NCBI RefSeq assembly: GCF_018860385.1 | Contig: NZ_JAHKPH010000013.1 | Location: forward strand, 62,001-126,000 | From: Reinekea forsetii | GTDB lineage: Bacteria > Pseudomonadota > Gammaproteobacteria > Pseudomonadales > Natronospirillaceae | Direction of reading: 5' to 3' | DNA: 64,000 bases | Shown here: piece by piece, positions 18,360-32,200 of the stretch | How the letters are laid out: the number at the start of each line of letters is the position of its first letter | How positions within the stretch are numbered: position 1 is the stretch's first letter | Notes under the pieces: model-generated | What the model was told of the DNA's origin: nothing | Database searches by the model: none | What the model saw: only the letters and a program-made list of their open reading frames with translations | Program-made: the position numbers and the translations under genes

Positions 18360-19373
18360 ATGTTAGTTGTTCGCCCATCGACCTTTGTCGATCTACCTAG
18401 CATAGAGCGGTTATTAAATGAAACCGATGCCCGGGTAACAACCTTACCGAAAGACCGCGATAAGCTGTCAGAAAAAATCAGCCGATCAGACGATGCGTTT
18501 GGCGGCAGCGGTGACCCTGATAAACCCGCTTCATTTCTTTTTGCTCTTGAAGATACCGAAACAAATGAGTTGCACGGCACTTGTGGCATAGATACTCACG
18601 CAGGCAGTGGATACCCATTTTTTAACTATCGATTAGATGAAGTAGTGCATGCCTCTCACCATTTAGACATCAGTTCACGTGTGCCAATTTTATTTTTATC
18701 GCATGAACTGACCGGTAAAACATTACTGCAATCGTTTACAATAACGCCTTCGTTAAAAGATACCGATGCATTCGAACTGCTGTCACGGGCGCGGCTACTT
18801 TATATTGCTGCTCAGCAAGAGCGATTTAATTCTGAAGTCATTGTTGAGATTCAGGGTATATTTAATGAGAAAGGCGACTGCGCTTTTTGGGATGCCGTGG
18901 GTCGTAAGTTTTTCGATTTAGATTTTTTAACAGCAGATTACTACTGCTCGGTTAAATCTAAAACGTTTATGTCTGAGCTAATTCCGCAGCACCCGGTTTA
19001 CGTGCCTTTATTACCAGACGAAGCACGCGCCAACATTGCTAAGAATCACGAAGCCGCAAATCGAACTTGCCAATTGTTGTACCGTGAAGGGTTTAGCCAA
19101 TCAAAATTCATTGATCCATTTGATGGCGGCCCAGTGCTAACGGGTAACCTACACCAGTCATACACCATGCGTACCTTAAAAAGTAAAAAAGCAAAGCCGT
19201 CCAATGTGATCGGCGGTCTAAAATACTTAATCAGCAACCAGTCAGCGAGTGATTTCCGTTGCACCATTGGCACGCTGGTCGATGGCATTGGTGAAACCAT
19301 TCGCATTCCATTAGAAATTGCCGAAGCACTTAATGTGCAAGAAGGCGATTCTATTTCTTATTCACCGTTGTAA
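18360..19373 (+). CDS. aruF: arginine N-succinyltransferase, alpha subunit (AruF)
   Basis: A 337-residue GNAT-related AstA/AruF protein, the first of two paralogous subunits encoded in tandem. It transfers succinyl from succinyl-CoA to arginine, the first step of the AST pathway, and may also use ornithine. Family landmarks are the MLVVRPSTFVDLPSIERLL start, TTLPKDRDKLSEKI, the LFLSHELTGKTLLQS block and ISYSPL at the end. I choose the ATG at 18360, with GAGAGGA about 6 bases upstream; the in-frame TTG at 18345 would only add five residues. Alpha versus beta is assigned from order, as in Pseudomonas aruFG, and from its divergence from the next gene; it is followed by aruG after 12 bp. Confidence 0.93.
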   Translation: MLVVRPSTFVDLPSIERLLNETDARVTTLPKDRDKLSEKISRSDDAFGGSGDPDKPASFLFALEDTETNELHGTCGIDTHAGSGYPFFNYRLDEVVHASHHLDISSRVPILFLSHELTGKTLLQSFTITPSLKDTDAFELLSRARLLYIAAQQERFNSEVIVEIQGIFNEKGDCAFWDAVGRKFFDLDFLTADYYCSVKSKTFMSELIPQHPVYVPLLPDEARANIAKNHEAANRTCQLLYREGFSQSKFIDPFDGGPVLTGNLHQSYTMRTLKSKKAKPSNVIGGLKYLISNQSASDFRCTIGTLVDGIGETIRIPLEIAEALNVQEGDSISYSPL

Positions 19374-19385
19374 GGAGTTAACACT

Positions 19386-23238
<3,853 letters not shown>

Positions 23239-23243
23239 ATGCA

Positions 23244-23284
23244 AAATGGATCAGCCAAATACGTTTGCTAAGCCTGATCCATTT
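23244..23284. terminator. bidirectional intrinsic terminator after astB
   Basis: A perfect 11-bp inverted repeat, AAATGGATCAG and CTGATCCATTT, with a loop that can pair internally (CAAA/TTTG). It lies between the stops of astB and the convergent GGDEF gene, the last bases overlapping the latter's stop codon. The arm ends are A/T-rich, so it can act on both strands. Confidence 0.8.
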
Positions 23285-24380
23285 ATTCAATAATTCGTGT
23301 AGTGACGCGGTTTTTTCCGAGTGACTTACTTTCATAGCATGCAATATCCGCTTCGCGCAATAAACGCGAAAAGCCAATAGCCGAATCGGCTTTAAAGGCC
23401 AATCCAATGCTGCTAGTGACTTTATTTATTCGGTTGTCGTAATCACACGATTGCTCAATATCTTTACAAATGGCACTGGCTATACGCTCGGCTATAGAAA
23501 CATCATCTAACGCTAACAACACGACATACTCATCCCCACCTAAACGAGCCGCAACATCATCGCTGCGTATCTGAGTACGAATGGCATTGGCGACTGTTTT
23601 TAACGCTTCGTCTCCTGCCGCATGGCCGAGGGTATCGTTCAGAGATTTAAAATTATCTAAATCGATAAATAATAACGCGATGCCATGAGGGCTTGTTATA
23701 AATTGCTGCTCAAACTGATGCTCTAACTCGCTGCGATTATAAAGGCCAACTAAAGGGTCGTGCGTTGCTCGATACTTCATCGAATAGGTTAATTCAAAAT
23801 TCTTATACATGGTATCGGCCGTTTGCTGAGAAGCACGCTCGACGACCAGTACAAATAGAATCATTAACCCAGACATAATGTTGAAGTCGCGCTCGGGCTG
23901 AATAAGTAAAATGACCATTGTGCTTAACAATATGGTGTGAGAAAACAAACGGAATGTCATTCGATCGACGCCATGCGTAGCGACCGCAGCGGATGTAACA
24001 CCCACAACGATAAACATGATCACCACTTGGAACGTTGGCGAAACAGCTCCGAAGAAAAGATAGACTAAAGCAACATAAAGTAAACTTGATAAGAAGGTTA
24101 ACACCCGATAGCTTCGCAACCAAAACAGGTAATTCACATCACCTTTTTGAGCTTTAAATACTCTCAAGTGAGTTAACCGAGTTGCAGCTAAAATTAAACC
24201 AAGCACCAACCAAGCTTTCAAGGCAGTGCTTTGAACTACCATGTCCCATTTGGCATAGCTAAACGCCAGTACTAAGACAATACTGCTGATTACCGAAAAA
24301 TAGCCATTTGACAGTAAAAAAGTTACTTTATTTTGTAACAGCCATTGCGACTGCTTCGTCATATTTGTATCCACAAGCAC
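23283..24380 (-). CDS. membrane-bound diguanylate cyclase
   Basis: A 365-residue protein with five or six membrane helices in the first ~190 residues and a C-terminal GGDEF domain from about 205. The active-site motif reads GGDEY rather than GGDEF (AARLGGDEYVVLL), a tolerated variant. The inhibitory RxxD site is present five residues upstream (RSDD). The usual DHDxF-type stretch appears as FIDLDNFKSLNDTLGHAAGDEAL. It should synthesise cyclic di-GMP in response to a membrane-sensed signal. It stands alone: convergent with astB across a shared terminator, and separated from the leftward amylase gene by a second terminator. The N-terminal helices resemble MASE-type sensors but I cannot name the family. 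Confidence 0.92.
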   Translation of the reverse strand: MLVDTNMTKQSQWLLQNKVTFLLSNGYFSVISSIVLVLAFSYAKWDMVVQSTALKAWLVLGLILAATRLTHLRVFKAQKGDVNYLFWLRSYRVLTFLSSLLYVALVYLFFGAVSPTFQVVIMFIVVGVTSAAVATHGVDRMTFRLFSHTILLSTMVILLIQPERDFNIMSGLMILFVLVVERASQQTADTMYKNFELTYSMKYRATHDPLVGLYNRSELEHQFEQQFITSPHGIALLFIDLDNFKSLNDTLGHAAGDEALKTVANAIRTQIRSDDVAARLGGDEYVVLLALDDVSIAERIASAICKDIEQSCDYDNRINKVTSSIGLAFKADSAIGFSRLLREADIACYESKSLGKNRVTTRIIE

Positions 24381-24436
24381 TTAATTCCTTAATGCGTCCC
24401 ATCATTCTAGCTGATATTTTTGATAAGAGCAGCAAT

Positions 24437-24459
24437 AAAAAAGCCCGCTCAGCGGGCTT
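24437..24459 (-). terminator. intrinsic terminator of the alpha-amylase gene
   Basis: AAGCCCGCT and AGCGGGCTT form a nine-pair G/C-rich stem with a one-base loop, and the leftward transcript then runs into a TTTTTT tract. It lies 35 bp past the amylase stop. A clear rho-independent terminator. Confidence 0.9.
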
Positions 24460-24494
24460 GTCGTTCAAAAATCATACAGCGCTAGAATATTCAC

Positions 24495-27400
24495 CTAAGG
24501 GTGATTGCAAGAATCTACCCAACCAGTATCAAGGCTATAGCAACCTTCTGTTTCACGCATCAAGTCTGCCGTTTGGTTACCCGAGCCATCATTAAAAATG
24601 AGGTTGGCCGAAGTAACACCATCGGCAAAGGTGTATTGATACCAACTATCGCCAAGAGAAATCATAGGCTCGCCTGGCCATTGAGTGGCCGGTGCTGGCG
24701 ATGAATTCCAATGGTACAAGTTAATAGTCTCTCCCCAATGGGCGGGCTTTTGGAAATAAACAGAAAAGCTTGGCTCTAAATCGCCAGCAATTTTAGCGGT
24801 AACCGTCAAAGACTCATCAAACACATACGTGAAGGTGACATCGGCAAGCTGATCTAACGTAAGGCTAATGTTAGCTCCCGTGGGTTGAACAGGTTCAGCC
24901 ACATCCAAATCAACATTACCATCGGCAATGACTCGCTCCCATGACCAGCTTTCATTCGCCAATTTAAAGCCATACTGCCCTGGCGCAAGCGTCATATTGG
25001 CCTGGTATTGATCGCCACCAAGATAGGTAAATGGGTTTTCGTTACCCCAGCCATTCATATCACCTTTGATGAAAATGGTTTCGCCGACAGGTCCGATCTC
25101 CTTTTCGATAAAGTGCAAAATAACTGGGCTGCCTTGGTACTCAGTAGAGACAAGATAGAAGCTATATGCTGTCGCTTCATCAAAGTGATGAACAAGATTA
25201 CCGGGGTTTGATCCAAGCAATAATCCATTCTGGCTGACCGGTCCGCCAATATTCACAGGCGACCAATTACTGTCGGCAAACTTAAACTCTACATCACCCT
25301 TTTCTACAAAACGGGTTAGCTTATAGGTTTGGTTGCCCACATAAGCCATCGCATCGGCTCCCCAGCTATTCAAGCCACCTCGAACGTTTATATCGCTGCC
25401 ATAAGGCGCAGGCGCATCGCTGATCAGTTCTAATTCAGCGGCAACACCACCCACATCATTATCGGACAGACTTAACTCGCCAAGATTATTCACGAAAATA
25501 GAGGCGTCTAATTGCCCTTCAGCATTTTCAGTCGATAATCCGACAATAGTTGCTCGATCAATTAAGATCGGTGCATCAATTTCAAATTGATCTCCCGACT
25601 TATCAACAAAATACAGTAAGTTTTGGTCACTGTTTTCATCCCACGCAAAAGAAAAGCCATTGCCAGAATTAACTATAGGACCTTGCAAAGTGCCTTGTTG
25701 ATTCGCAACATACAAGCGGTTGCGTTCATTCCCATTTTCATAATCAACAGTTACTGTTTCGGGAACTCGAGAATCAATAACTAGAGATATTTCATTGGTT
25801 GTGACCTTACCACGCCCATTATCTAAACTCGCTTTCAGCACCACTTGAGTGCCATCTGCTAGGTCTTGAGTTGGCCACATCAGTTGGTATGGCGCTGAGC
25901 TGTCCGTCGCTAAATGATGAAAGGTTTGACCTTGGTCGTAAGACACTTCAAAGCTCGCTTCATAGGTCGGCAAAACAGACAATGGCTGCGCCAAACTTAA
26001 AGCAATATCAACGCGCCCAGCCACTGCAGAGCCAGATTCCGCACCTACAATTTCAAATTCAGAACGAGGGGATGTTTTTGCAGCCTGATTGGCTTTGTAT
26101 ATGGCGAAATCGAACGCACCTATATGAACTTCAATGTTTCCGGCTTTATCTCGTTTTAACTTCTCAGACCCGACTACGGGAAAATACTTAGCAGCGCTAG
26201 CCTGAAGTGTAAGCATGCGATCAGTATTGCTCGCATTAAAGACAACTAAGTATTCACGGTTTCGATCATCAATTCTAGAAAATGCATACAAGCCGCCATC
26301 GCTTTCAGCATAGCGATTGACATGTGAGCCATAGCGCAGGCCGTCATGTTGCTTATAGATATCCGCATAACTTGCGATTGATTCGTAGAGTGGATGAGAC
26401 GGGTCGAAGTTATCATCCGCCACGCTGGCCGAGGTACCAATTAGGTTATTGTCATTGTAAGAAGCAACACTAGAAGGGAACATATCTTCCCGAGCATCTT
26501 TATCGCCACCATCACCGGTAAAGCCTTGTTCATCGCCATAGTAAATCACTGGAATACCGCGCGCGAAAAACATGAATGCATTAAATAACTTAGCTCGAGC
26601 TAACTTTTCTTCCTCGCTGGCATTAGGCTGGCTGTTTTCAATAAACATACCAATGCGACCCATATCGTGATTGCCGCCAAAATTCATCAAAAGCGACGCA
26701 TCAGAATCGGCATCGGTGTACACATCATCTTGCGCAAATAAATCAGCAAGCGCTTGAGAGCTACCATTACCTGCAAACACAGAGCTGGCTGCACCTTGAA
26801 TGCCGAAATCCAATACCGATTGCAATTTACCGACCGTGGTAAACGTACTTAAGTATTGTGGGTTGCCATCATAAACCTCACCAAACATAAAGAAGTTAGG
26901 AATTCCTTCACTGTGAGCATGCTCTAAAATTGCGGGTGAAAATTCCTGCCAAAATTCAAGATTCACGTGTTTAACGGTATCAATGCGAAAGCCGTCCGGC
27001 TTAAAATCTGAAACAATGTTTTTGAATATATCGATCATACCCGCCACTACTTCTGGCTGACGCGTATCAATATCATCCAAACCGCTGAAATCACCATACT
27101 CTGAGTTCTCACCCGAGAAAGTAGAATCACCTTGGTTGTTATAGTACTTAGGGTCATTTAACCAGGCAGGAACTTTAGCATCTTCCATTCCCGCAGGAAT
27201 AAACGGCGTTAAGCCATTGCCAGCCGCCTTTTCTTCAAGTGATACGTAACTGCAGGGTTCACCATTACTAGTACCATCCGGGTTATGACATTCTTCGTAC
27301 TTAATAACATCGGCCGTATGGTTGGTAATGATGTCAAAAAACACCTTCATATTACGATCGTGTGCCGCATCGATGAGCGACTGAAGATCTTCGTTAGAGC

Positions 27401-27797
27401 CCAAGTGTGGATCAATTTGAGTGAAATCAAGCGTCCAATAGCCATGATAAGCCGCACTATCGCCCTGCATAGCTTGGTTTTTAAGAATTGGCGTCATCCA
27501 AATGGCCGTTATGCCTAAATCTTTAAGGTAATCGAGGCGCGCCTCAAGCCCCGCCATATCACCACCGTGATACATACCTTTATCAAACAGATCAAAGCCA
27601 TGGATCATTTTATCGCCACTCAGGCCGCCTAAATCGTTACTTAAATCACCATTTTCAAAGCGATCAGGCATCACAAAATAAAAGACATCGTCACGGACAT
27701 CACGATCTAAGTAATGGTCCTCAGGAAAACAGCCCGTAAAGGCCAAGGTGACCGACATCGAACAAACCAATGCCAGCCTGCGGAAAGATAATTTCAT
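24495..27797 (-). CDS. lipoprotein alpha-amylase (GH13) with C-terminal carbohydrate-binding modules
   Basis: An 1100-residue secreted lipoprotein; the lipobox is LAFTGC with Cys23 as lipid anchor. A GH13 alpha-amylase barrel spans about residues 35-480. It contains the catalytic Asp273 (GFRIDTVKH), Glu307 (FMFGEVYD) and transition-state Asp378 (NFGGNHD). A beta-sandwich domain follows to about 550, then an Ig-like segment and several C-terminal modules. These modules include two related WGADAMAYVG and WGNENPFTYLG units, and a final starch-binding-like module with VYFQKPAHWGETINLYHW. It should hydrolyse extracellular starch or glycogen from the cell surface. The ribosome site TGGAG lies 9 bases before the start and can pair with an upstream CTCCA. 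A strong terminator follows. Exact module families are my guess (CBM25/26/48-like). Confidence 0.92.
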   Translation of the reverse strand: MKLSFRRLALVCSMSVTLAFTGCFPEDHYLDRDVRDDVFYFVMPDRFENGDLSNDLGGLSGDKMIHGFDLFDKGMYHGGDMAGLEARLDYLKDLGITAIWMTPILKNQAMQGDSAAYHGYWTLDFTQIDPHLGSNEDLQSLIDAAHDRNMKVFFDIITNHTADVIKYEECHNPDGTSNGEPCSYVSLEEKAAGNGLTPFIPAGMEDAKVPAWLNDPKYYNNQGDSTFSGENSEYGDFSGLDDIDTRQPEVVAGMIDIFKNIVSDFKPDGFRIDTVKHVNLEFWQEFSPAILEHAHSEGIPNFFMFGEVYDGNPQYLSTFTTVGKLQSVLDFGIQGAASSVFAGNGSSQALADLFAQDDVYTDADSDASLLMNFGGNHDMGRIGMFIENSQPNASEEEKLARAKLFNAFMFFARGIPVIYYGDEQGFTGDGGDKDAREDMFPSSVASYNDNNLIGTSASVADDNFDPSHPLYESIASYADIYKQHDGLRYGSHVNRYAESDGGLYAFSRIDDRNREYLVVFNASNTDRMLTLQASAAKYFPVVGSEKLKRDKAGNIEVHIGAFDFAIYKANQAAKTSPRSEFEIVGAESGSAVAGRVDIALSLAQPLSVLPTYEASFEVSYDQGQTFHHLATDSSAPYQLMWPTQDLADGTQVVLKASLDNGRGKVTTNEISLVIDSRVPETVTVDYENGNERNRLYVANQQGTLQGPIVNSGNGFSFAWDENSDQNLLYFVDKSGDQFEIDAPILIDRATIVGLSTENAEGQLDASIFVNNLGELSLSDNDVGGVAAELELISDAPAPYGSDINVRGGLNSWGADAMAYVGNQTYKLTRFVEKGDVEFKFADSNWSPVNIGGPVSQNGLLLGSNPGNLVHHFDEATAYSFYLVSTEYQGSPVILHFIEKEIGPVGETIFIKGDMNGWGNENPFTYLGGDQYQANMTLAPGQYGFKLANESWSWERVIADGNVDLDVAEPVQPTGANISLTLDQLADVTFTYVFDESLTVTAKIAGDLEPSFSVYFQKPAHWGETINLYHWNSSPAPATQWPGEPMISLGDSWYQYTFADGVTSANLIFNDGSGNQTADLMRETEGCYSLDTGWVDSCNHP

Positions 27798-28033
27798 AAT
27801 GTCACTCCATCGTTATTTTTATTAGTGGAGCATGGCTTCAATGCGAGACAGCGTTTCTTCGATTCAACCTAGCCCAGCCAAAACAGTATAAAGAACCCCT
27901 AAACAAACCGATGGTTGAGCGAGGGTTGAAAAGGGGGGGTAGTGGAAAATTCGAGTTTCAAGCTGCAAGCCAAGATTGTAGGTGGTTGAGTTTTTGGAAT
28001 GCAATGGAGGGACGGTGTTTGGGGGAAAAGATT

Positions 28034-28257
28034 GCTGCGGGCTGCGTGTTTTGGGCTGCGGGTAAAACCTTAAAACATTCGCGTCTTCGCTTTGCTTCGA
28101 ACGCTCCTACTTTTTAGTTTGGTGGTGGGCTCGCTTTTGTGGCGATTTATCATTGAGTGGGAATCTGAGCCAGGAAGGCGAAGTTTAGCGGTGCATGGAT
28201 GCACGAACAGCGACCGCTCAAGGATGAATCGTTGCGGAAGCGATAGATGAATGCGTG
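28034..28257 (+). repeat. ~225-bp repeat element, copy 1
   Basis: First of a family of direct repeats. It starts with GCTGCGGGCTGCG, continues through a stretch ending CGAACGCTCCTAC, and has a stem near 28187-28218 (AGCGGT...ACCGCT, enclosing GTGCAT-GG-ATGCAC). The next unit begins at 28258 but is truncated after about 20 bases (GCTGCGGGTTAAACC). Copies 2 and 3 are at 28877 and 29100. The unit is not coding as far as I can judge. Confidence 0.85.
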
Positions 28258-28278
28258 CTGCGGGTTAAACCTTTAAAA

Positions 28279-28311
28279 AAGGTGGCGGCCTTTTTTTGTG
28301 GCGGCCACCTT
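28279..28311 (-). terminator. terminator of the DUF1127-like gene
   Basis: AAGGTGGC and GCCACCTT form an eight-pair stem with internal GGCC pairs, and the leftward transcript continues into TTTTTT. It lies 15 bp past the stop of the small gene at 28326. Confidence 0.75.
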
Positions 28312-28325
28312 ATATTTATTATGAC

Positions 28326-28526
28326 TTAGGGCCCTCTCGTAAGAATGCCGTGTCCAACTAGTTCCAAACGGGTAGTTGCTTTGGTTTGAGATTGTGTTTC
28401 TTGATGAACATTGCAAAGCCCCAAATCTTTTCTCATATGCGCATTAAAATCGCCTATGTTTTTTTGAGGGCGTTGAACAATATTGAAAACACCTTTTATT
28501 CGTGCAAAAGCTAATAGTAAGTTCAT
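28326..28526 (-). CDS. small DUF1127-like protein
   Basis: A 66-residue basic protein starting MNLLLAFARIKGVFNIV. The middle, FNAHMRKDLGLC, resembles the R-x-L-x-D-[IL]-G-L core of the DUF1127/YjiS family, small arginine-rich proteins with links to phosphate and sRNA regulation in some bacteria. The match is partial and the tail is unfamiliar. Support for a real gene: GGAG lies about 9 bases before the ATG, a proper terminator follows, and the reading frame is alone. It sits inside the interval between two direct repeat copies (28034 and 28877), suggesting the segment may have moved or duplicated as a unit. Function unknown. Confidence 0.6.
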   Translation of the reverse strand: MNLLLAFARIKGVFNIVQRPQKNIGDFNAHMRKDLGLCNVHQETQSQTKATTRLELVGHGILTRGP

Positions 28527-28553
28527 TTTATTTCTCCAATTGAGATTAATAAT

Positions 28554-28633
28554 GAACCGCTAAATAAAAGTGATTTGTATTTCGAATGTTTTGTAGGAAA
28601 ACTTAGACACCAAACCGCTTTTATTCGCGGTTC
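28554..28633. repeat. long inverted repeat in the DUF1127-gene upstream region
   Basis: GAACCGCTAAATAAAAG at 28554-28570 is the reverse complement, with one gap and one mismatch, of CTTTTATTCGCGGTTC at 28618-28633. The right arm also forms its own hairpin (AACCGC/GCGGTT). It lies just upstream of the small gene. Its purpose is unclear. Confidence 0.6.
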
Positions 28634-28696
28634 GGTTTAGCGTGGCAGCTAAATGAATCGCGTATTCGCTGAATTATTTTCAGTCGAGACAGAGCC

Positions 28697-28717
28697 CTGA
28701 CCATTTTCAGTGGTCAG
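28697..28717. repeat. short hairpin in gene-poor segment
   Basis: CTGACCA and TGGTCAG form a perfect seven-pair stem with a seven-base loop. It is in the 28527-29265 interval, which carries no gene I can support apart from repeat copies. No T-run is adjacent. Confidence 0.45.
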
Positions 28718-28876
28718 CCACAATGCATTAAAATTCCGATGCATATTTTTCATGTGGACGCTCCATAAACGCGAAACAAATTTGGTTAAAAAGTTAGCAA
28801 TAGCTAACGATGTTTAGAATAACAAGTTGAGATTATTTGGCAACAAAAAATGAAGGTTTATTTTTAGAAAATAGAG

Positions 28877-29101
28877 GGCTGCGGGCTGCGTGTTTTGGGC
28901 TCCGGGTAAAACCTTAAAACATTCGCGTCTTCGCTTTGCTTTGAACGCTCCTACTTTTTAGTTTGGTGGTGGGCTCGCTTTTGTGGCGATTCATCATTGA
29001 GTGGGAATCTGAGCCAGGAAGGCGAAGTTTAGCGGTGCATGGATGCAAGAACAGCGACCGCTCAAGGATGAATCGTTGCGGAAGCGATAGATGGATACGT
29101 G
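28877..29101 (+). repeat. ~225-bp repeat element, copy 2
   Basis: Nearly identical to copy 1 over its whole length. Differences I see include GGGCTCCGGG for GGGCTGCGGG, TTTGAACG for TTCGAACG and ATGCAAGAAC for ATGCACGAAC. It runs directly into copy 3 with the same GCTGCGGGCTGCG boundary, so units are in tandem here. Confidence 0.85.
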
Positions 29102-29211
29102 CTGCGGGCTGCGAGTTTTGGGATGCGGGTAAAACCTTAAAACATTCGCGTCTTCGCTTTGCTTCGAACGCTCCTACTTTTTATTATGGTGGTGGGCTCG
29201 TTTTAGTGGCG
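29100..29211 (+). repeat. ~225-bp repeat element, copy 3 (truncated)
   Basis: The first ~110 bases of the repeat, ending within the GGTGGTGGGCTCGTTTT segment just before the recC leader. The recC promoter and start lie immediately beyond it, so the repeat abuts or supplies part of the recC upstream region. Confidence 0.75.
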
Positions 29212-29265
29212 GTGACACGCTCTGCTCGTATGGTACACTTTTGGTTTTACGTTGCGGGTGTCAAA

Positions 29266-32200
29266 ATGCTTTATACCTATCCTTCCAATAAGCTAGAAAA
29301 CCTTGTGTTGGTGCTCGATCAGCTATTGAAAGTACCTCATGAACACACCTTGCAACCTGATACCATCTTAGTGCAGCACCCAGGTATGCAACATTGGTTA
29401 AGCATGTCACTCGCCAACTTGCCCGAGCGACAACTGTGTATGAATGCCGAATACCCACTGCCCGTAAGATACTTTTGGGATTTAATACGAACTATTCTCG
29501 GGCCTGATGTAGTACCTGACCGCTCTGTATACAGTCGTGAAATTTTAGCTTGGCGCATTTATAAATTACTCGGCAGCGACCTCATCGTCAATGAGCCCAT
29601 GATGAGCGAGCCTACTCGATACTGGCAAAAACAACACTTCAGTGCACAAGACAATCGCCGTTTTCAGCTCAGCGAACAGATAGCCGATGTATTCGAACAG
29701 TACCTAATGTTCCGCCCCGATTGGATAGAGCATTGGGAAGCAGGTGAAACACCCCACTGGCAAGCATATCTTTGGCAGCAGCTTGTTGCGCAAAACCCCA
29801 ATCACCCATTGAGACTCATGAAAGCCGCCAGTGCAAAAATAGAGCAACCCGTAGGGTCACTGCCCAGCCACTTTTACTTGTTTGGCATTAATGCACTCGC
29901 GCCAATTTGGTTAGAGTTTTTAACCGACATCGCCGACAAAGCCAAGGTCGATATTCACCTACTCTATTTAAACCCAAGCGACGATTACTGGGATGGACTG
30001 GTATCTGAAAAACAACAAGCTAAGGCACGTGCTAAATGGATTAATACTGAATCGACTACTGAAGCACCTCAACATAGTGAAGTGGGCAACCCATTGCTGT
30101 CGAGCCTGGGTCGCCAAGGCCAAACCTTTGTCCGCATGCTGTCAGAAAAAGCACAAATCGATGTACCTGCCTTTAGCGAACCCACCAGCGAAAATTTTCT
30201 CGGCCATTTACAGCGAGATATCTTAACGTTAGAAGACGCACGGAATGCGCCTAAGCCTGAATGTGTTGATGACAGCATTACCATTGCCAGCGGCCACAGC
30301 GCACTGCGCGAGGTGCAAGGATTACACGATTGGCTATTACATCAGTTTAACAATGATCCGGAGCTTACCCCAAAAGATGTGTTAGTCATGTGCCCCAACG
30401 TGGAAGACTATGCACCATTTGTTCAGGCCGTATTTGCTCGTAGCTTTGCTCATTTAGATGACTCCGTGCCTCCGCTACCTTGCTCAATCGCCGACCGAAA
30501 TTTAAAAGATGCCGACCCTACCGTCGCGGCCTTTTTGCAGCTTTTACAGCTGCCCGATGCCCGCTTTGAAGTTAATCAGCTGATGAGCTGGTTAAGGGTG
30601 CCCGCAATCGCCGATAAATTTGAGCTCAACCCAAACGATATCACCATTATTCAACAGTGGTTAGAGCACGCGCACATTCATTGGGGACTTAATGCTGAGC
30701 ATAAAGAGCAGTGGGTCAAGGGAGACCAAACTGACCATTTTACCTGGAAGCAAGGTTTAGACAGACTGCTGCTGGGTTTTGCTTACGCCGATGAAATAAC
30801 CTACGTAAATGACACAGTTTTGCTCCCTCATGTCGAAGGTGAACAAGCCTTACTGCTGGGGAGATTAGTTCATATAATTGAGCAACTGCAAAGCGCCCGT
30901 AGCGAGCTCGTAAAAGCCAGAACCCCTTCTCAATGGCAACACTATTTACTTGAGCAACTTCAAATTGCATTACTCTCCAGTGATGATGCTTTCGCGCGCA
31001 GTAACTACTACATACTCAGCTCCGTCAACGATTTTACCGAGTTTGCCAACAAAGCTAATCTTGACCAAGAGCTCATTCCATTAAGTGTCGTACGCAATGT
31101 GCTAGAGAACGCCTTCGCAAGTGCAGAACAAACAGGCAGCCAATTTATGACCGGGCAAATAACCGTTTGTTCAATGGTGCCTATGCGCTCAATTCCTTTT
31201 AAAGTAGTGGCGATACTCGGTTTAAACGATGGAGAATTTCCAAGAACGCGTCCGCCAATGGGGTTCGATCTCATGGCACAAACGCCACCGAGGCTGGGCG
31301 ATCGCTCAAGACGAGGTGACGATCGATATTTATTTTTAGAAGCCCTATTATCTGCACGGCAATCGCTTTATTTAAGTTATCAAGGGTTTGATATCAATAA
31401 GAACGAGCCTTTACCGCCATCACTAGTGCTTGATGAGTTACTCGACTACCTGCAAAAAGGTTATGAATTTAAACCTTCAAACATTCACCAATTACCCTTA
31501 CAGCCCTATCACTGGCGCAACTACCAAGGCAGGTTCGCATCGTTCGATCCTAATTGGATTGCACTCGTCAACCAATCTCAAAGTCACAACGACAATACGC
31601 CACTGCCTGAAGCCGATCTTAAAAGGGAATGGGAGCTAAGCGAATGGATCCGGTTTTTCACTCATCCAGCGAAGTATTTCTGTGAACAACGCTTAGGGTT
31701 ATATTTGCAGCAATACAACCATGATGCCTTAGAAGATAATGAGCCGTTTAGTTTAACGCATCTCGATCGATATTCGATACAAGCACACACCATTGCGAAA
31801 GCGATAAAAGGCAGTGACGACGAATCACCAAGCATTTATCAAGTTAAACTGGCGTCAAGTGAATTGCCTACTCACTCCTTAGTGCCTCAAGAAATTGAGC
31901 ACTGGCAAGAGCAGGCAATTACGTTTGCACAGCGGCTTCAAAATTTAAAAGCCCATACCGTTGAAGAAACTTTTATCACAATGGAATTAGGCAATATCAC
32001 GGTAAGCGCGAGTTTACCTATAACTGAAGATAAACAACTGTTGTTTTGGCGCTTAGCTAACTGCAAAGGCAAAGATATTGCAACATTGTGGCTTCATCAC
32101 TTACTAGCCAATTGCATAACGCCCACTACCAGCACCGGCGTTTACCGCGGACCGAAAGAAACCTATGAAGTCATAGAATGCGCGGCACTGCCAAACCCTC

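Noticed and set aside
18299-18400. Possible leader peptide starting ATGAGTGTC between astC and aruF, with AGGGG upstream
   Set aside because: It overlaps aruF in another frame, has no arginine-rich region, and nothing supports translation.
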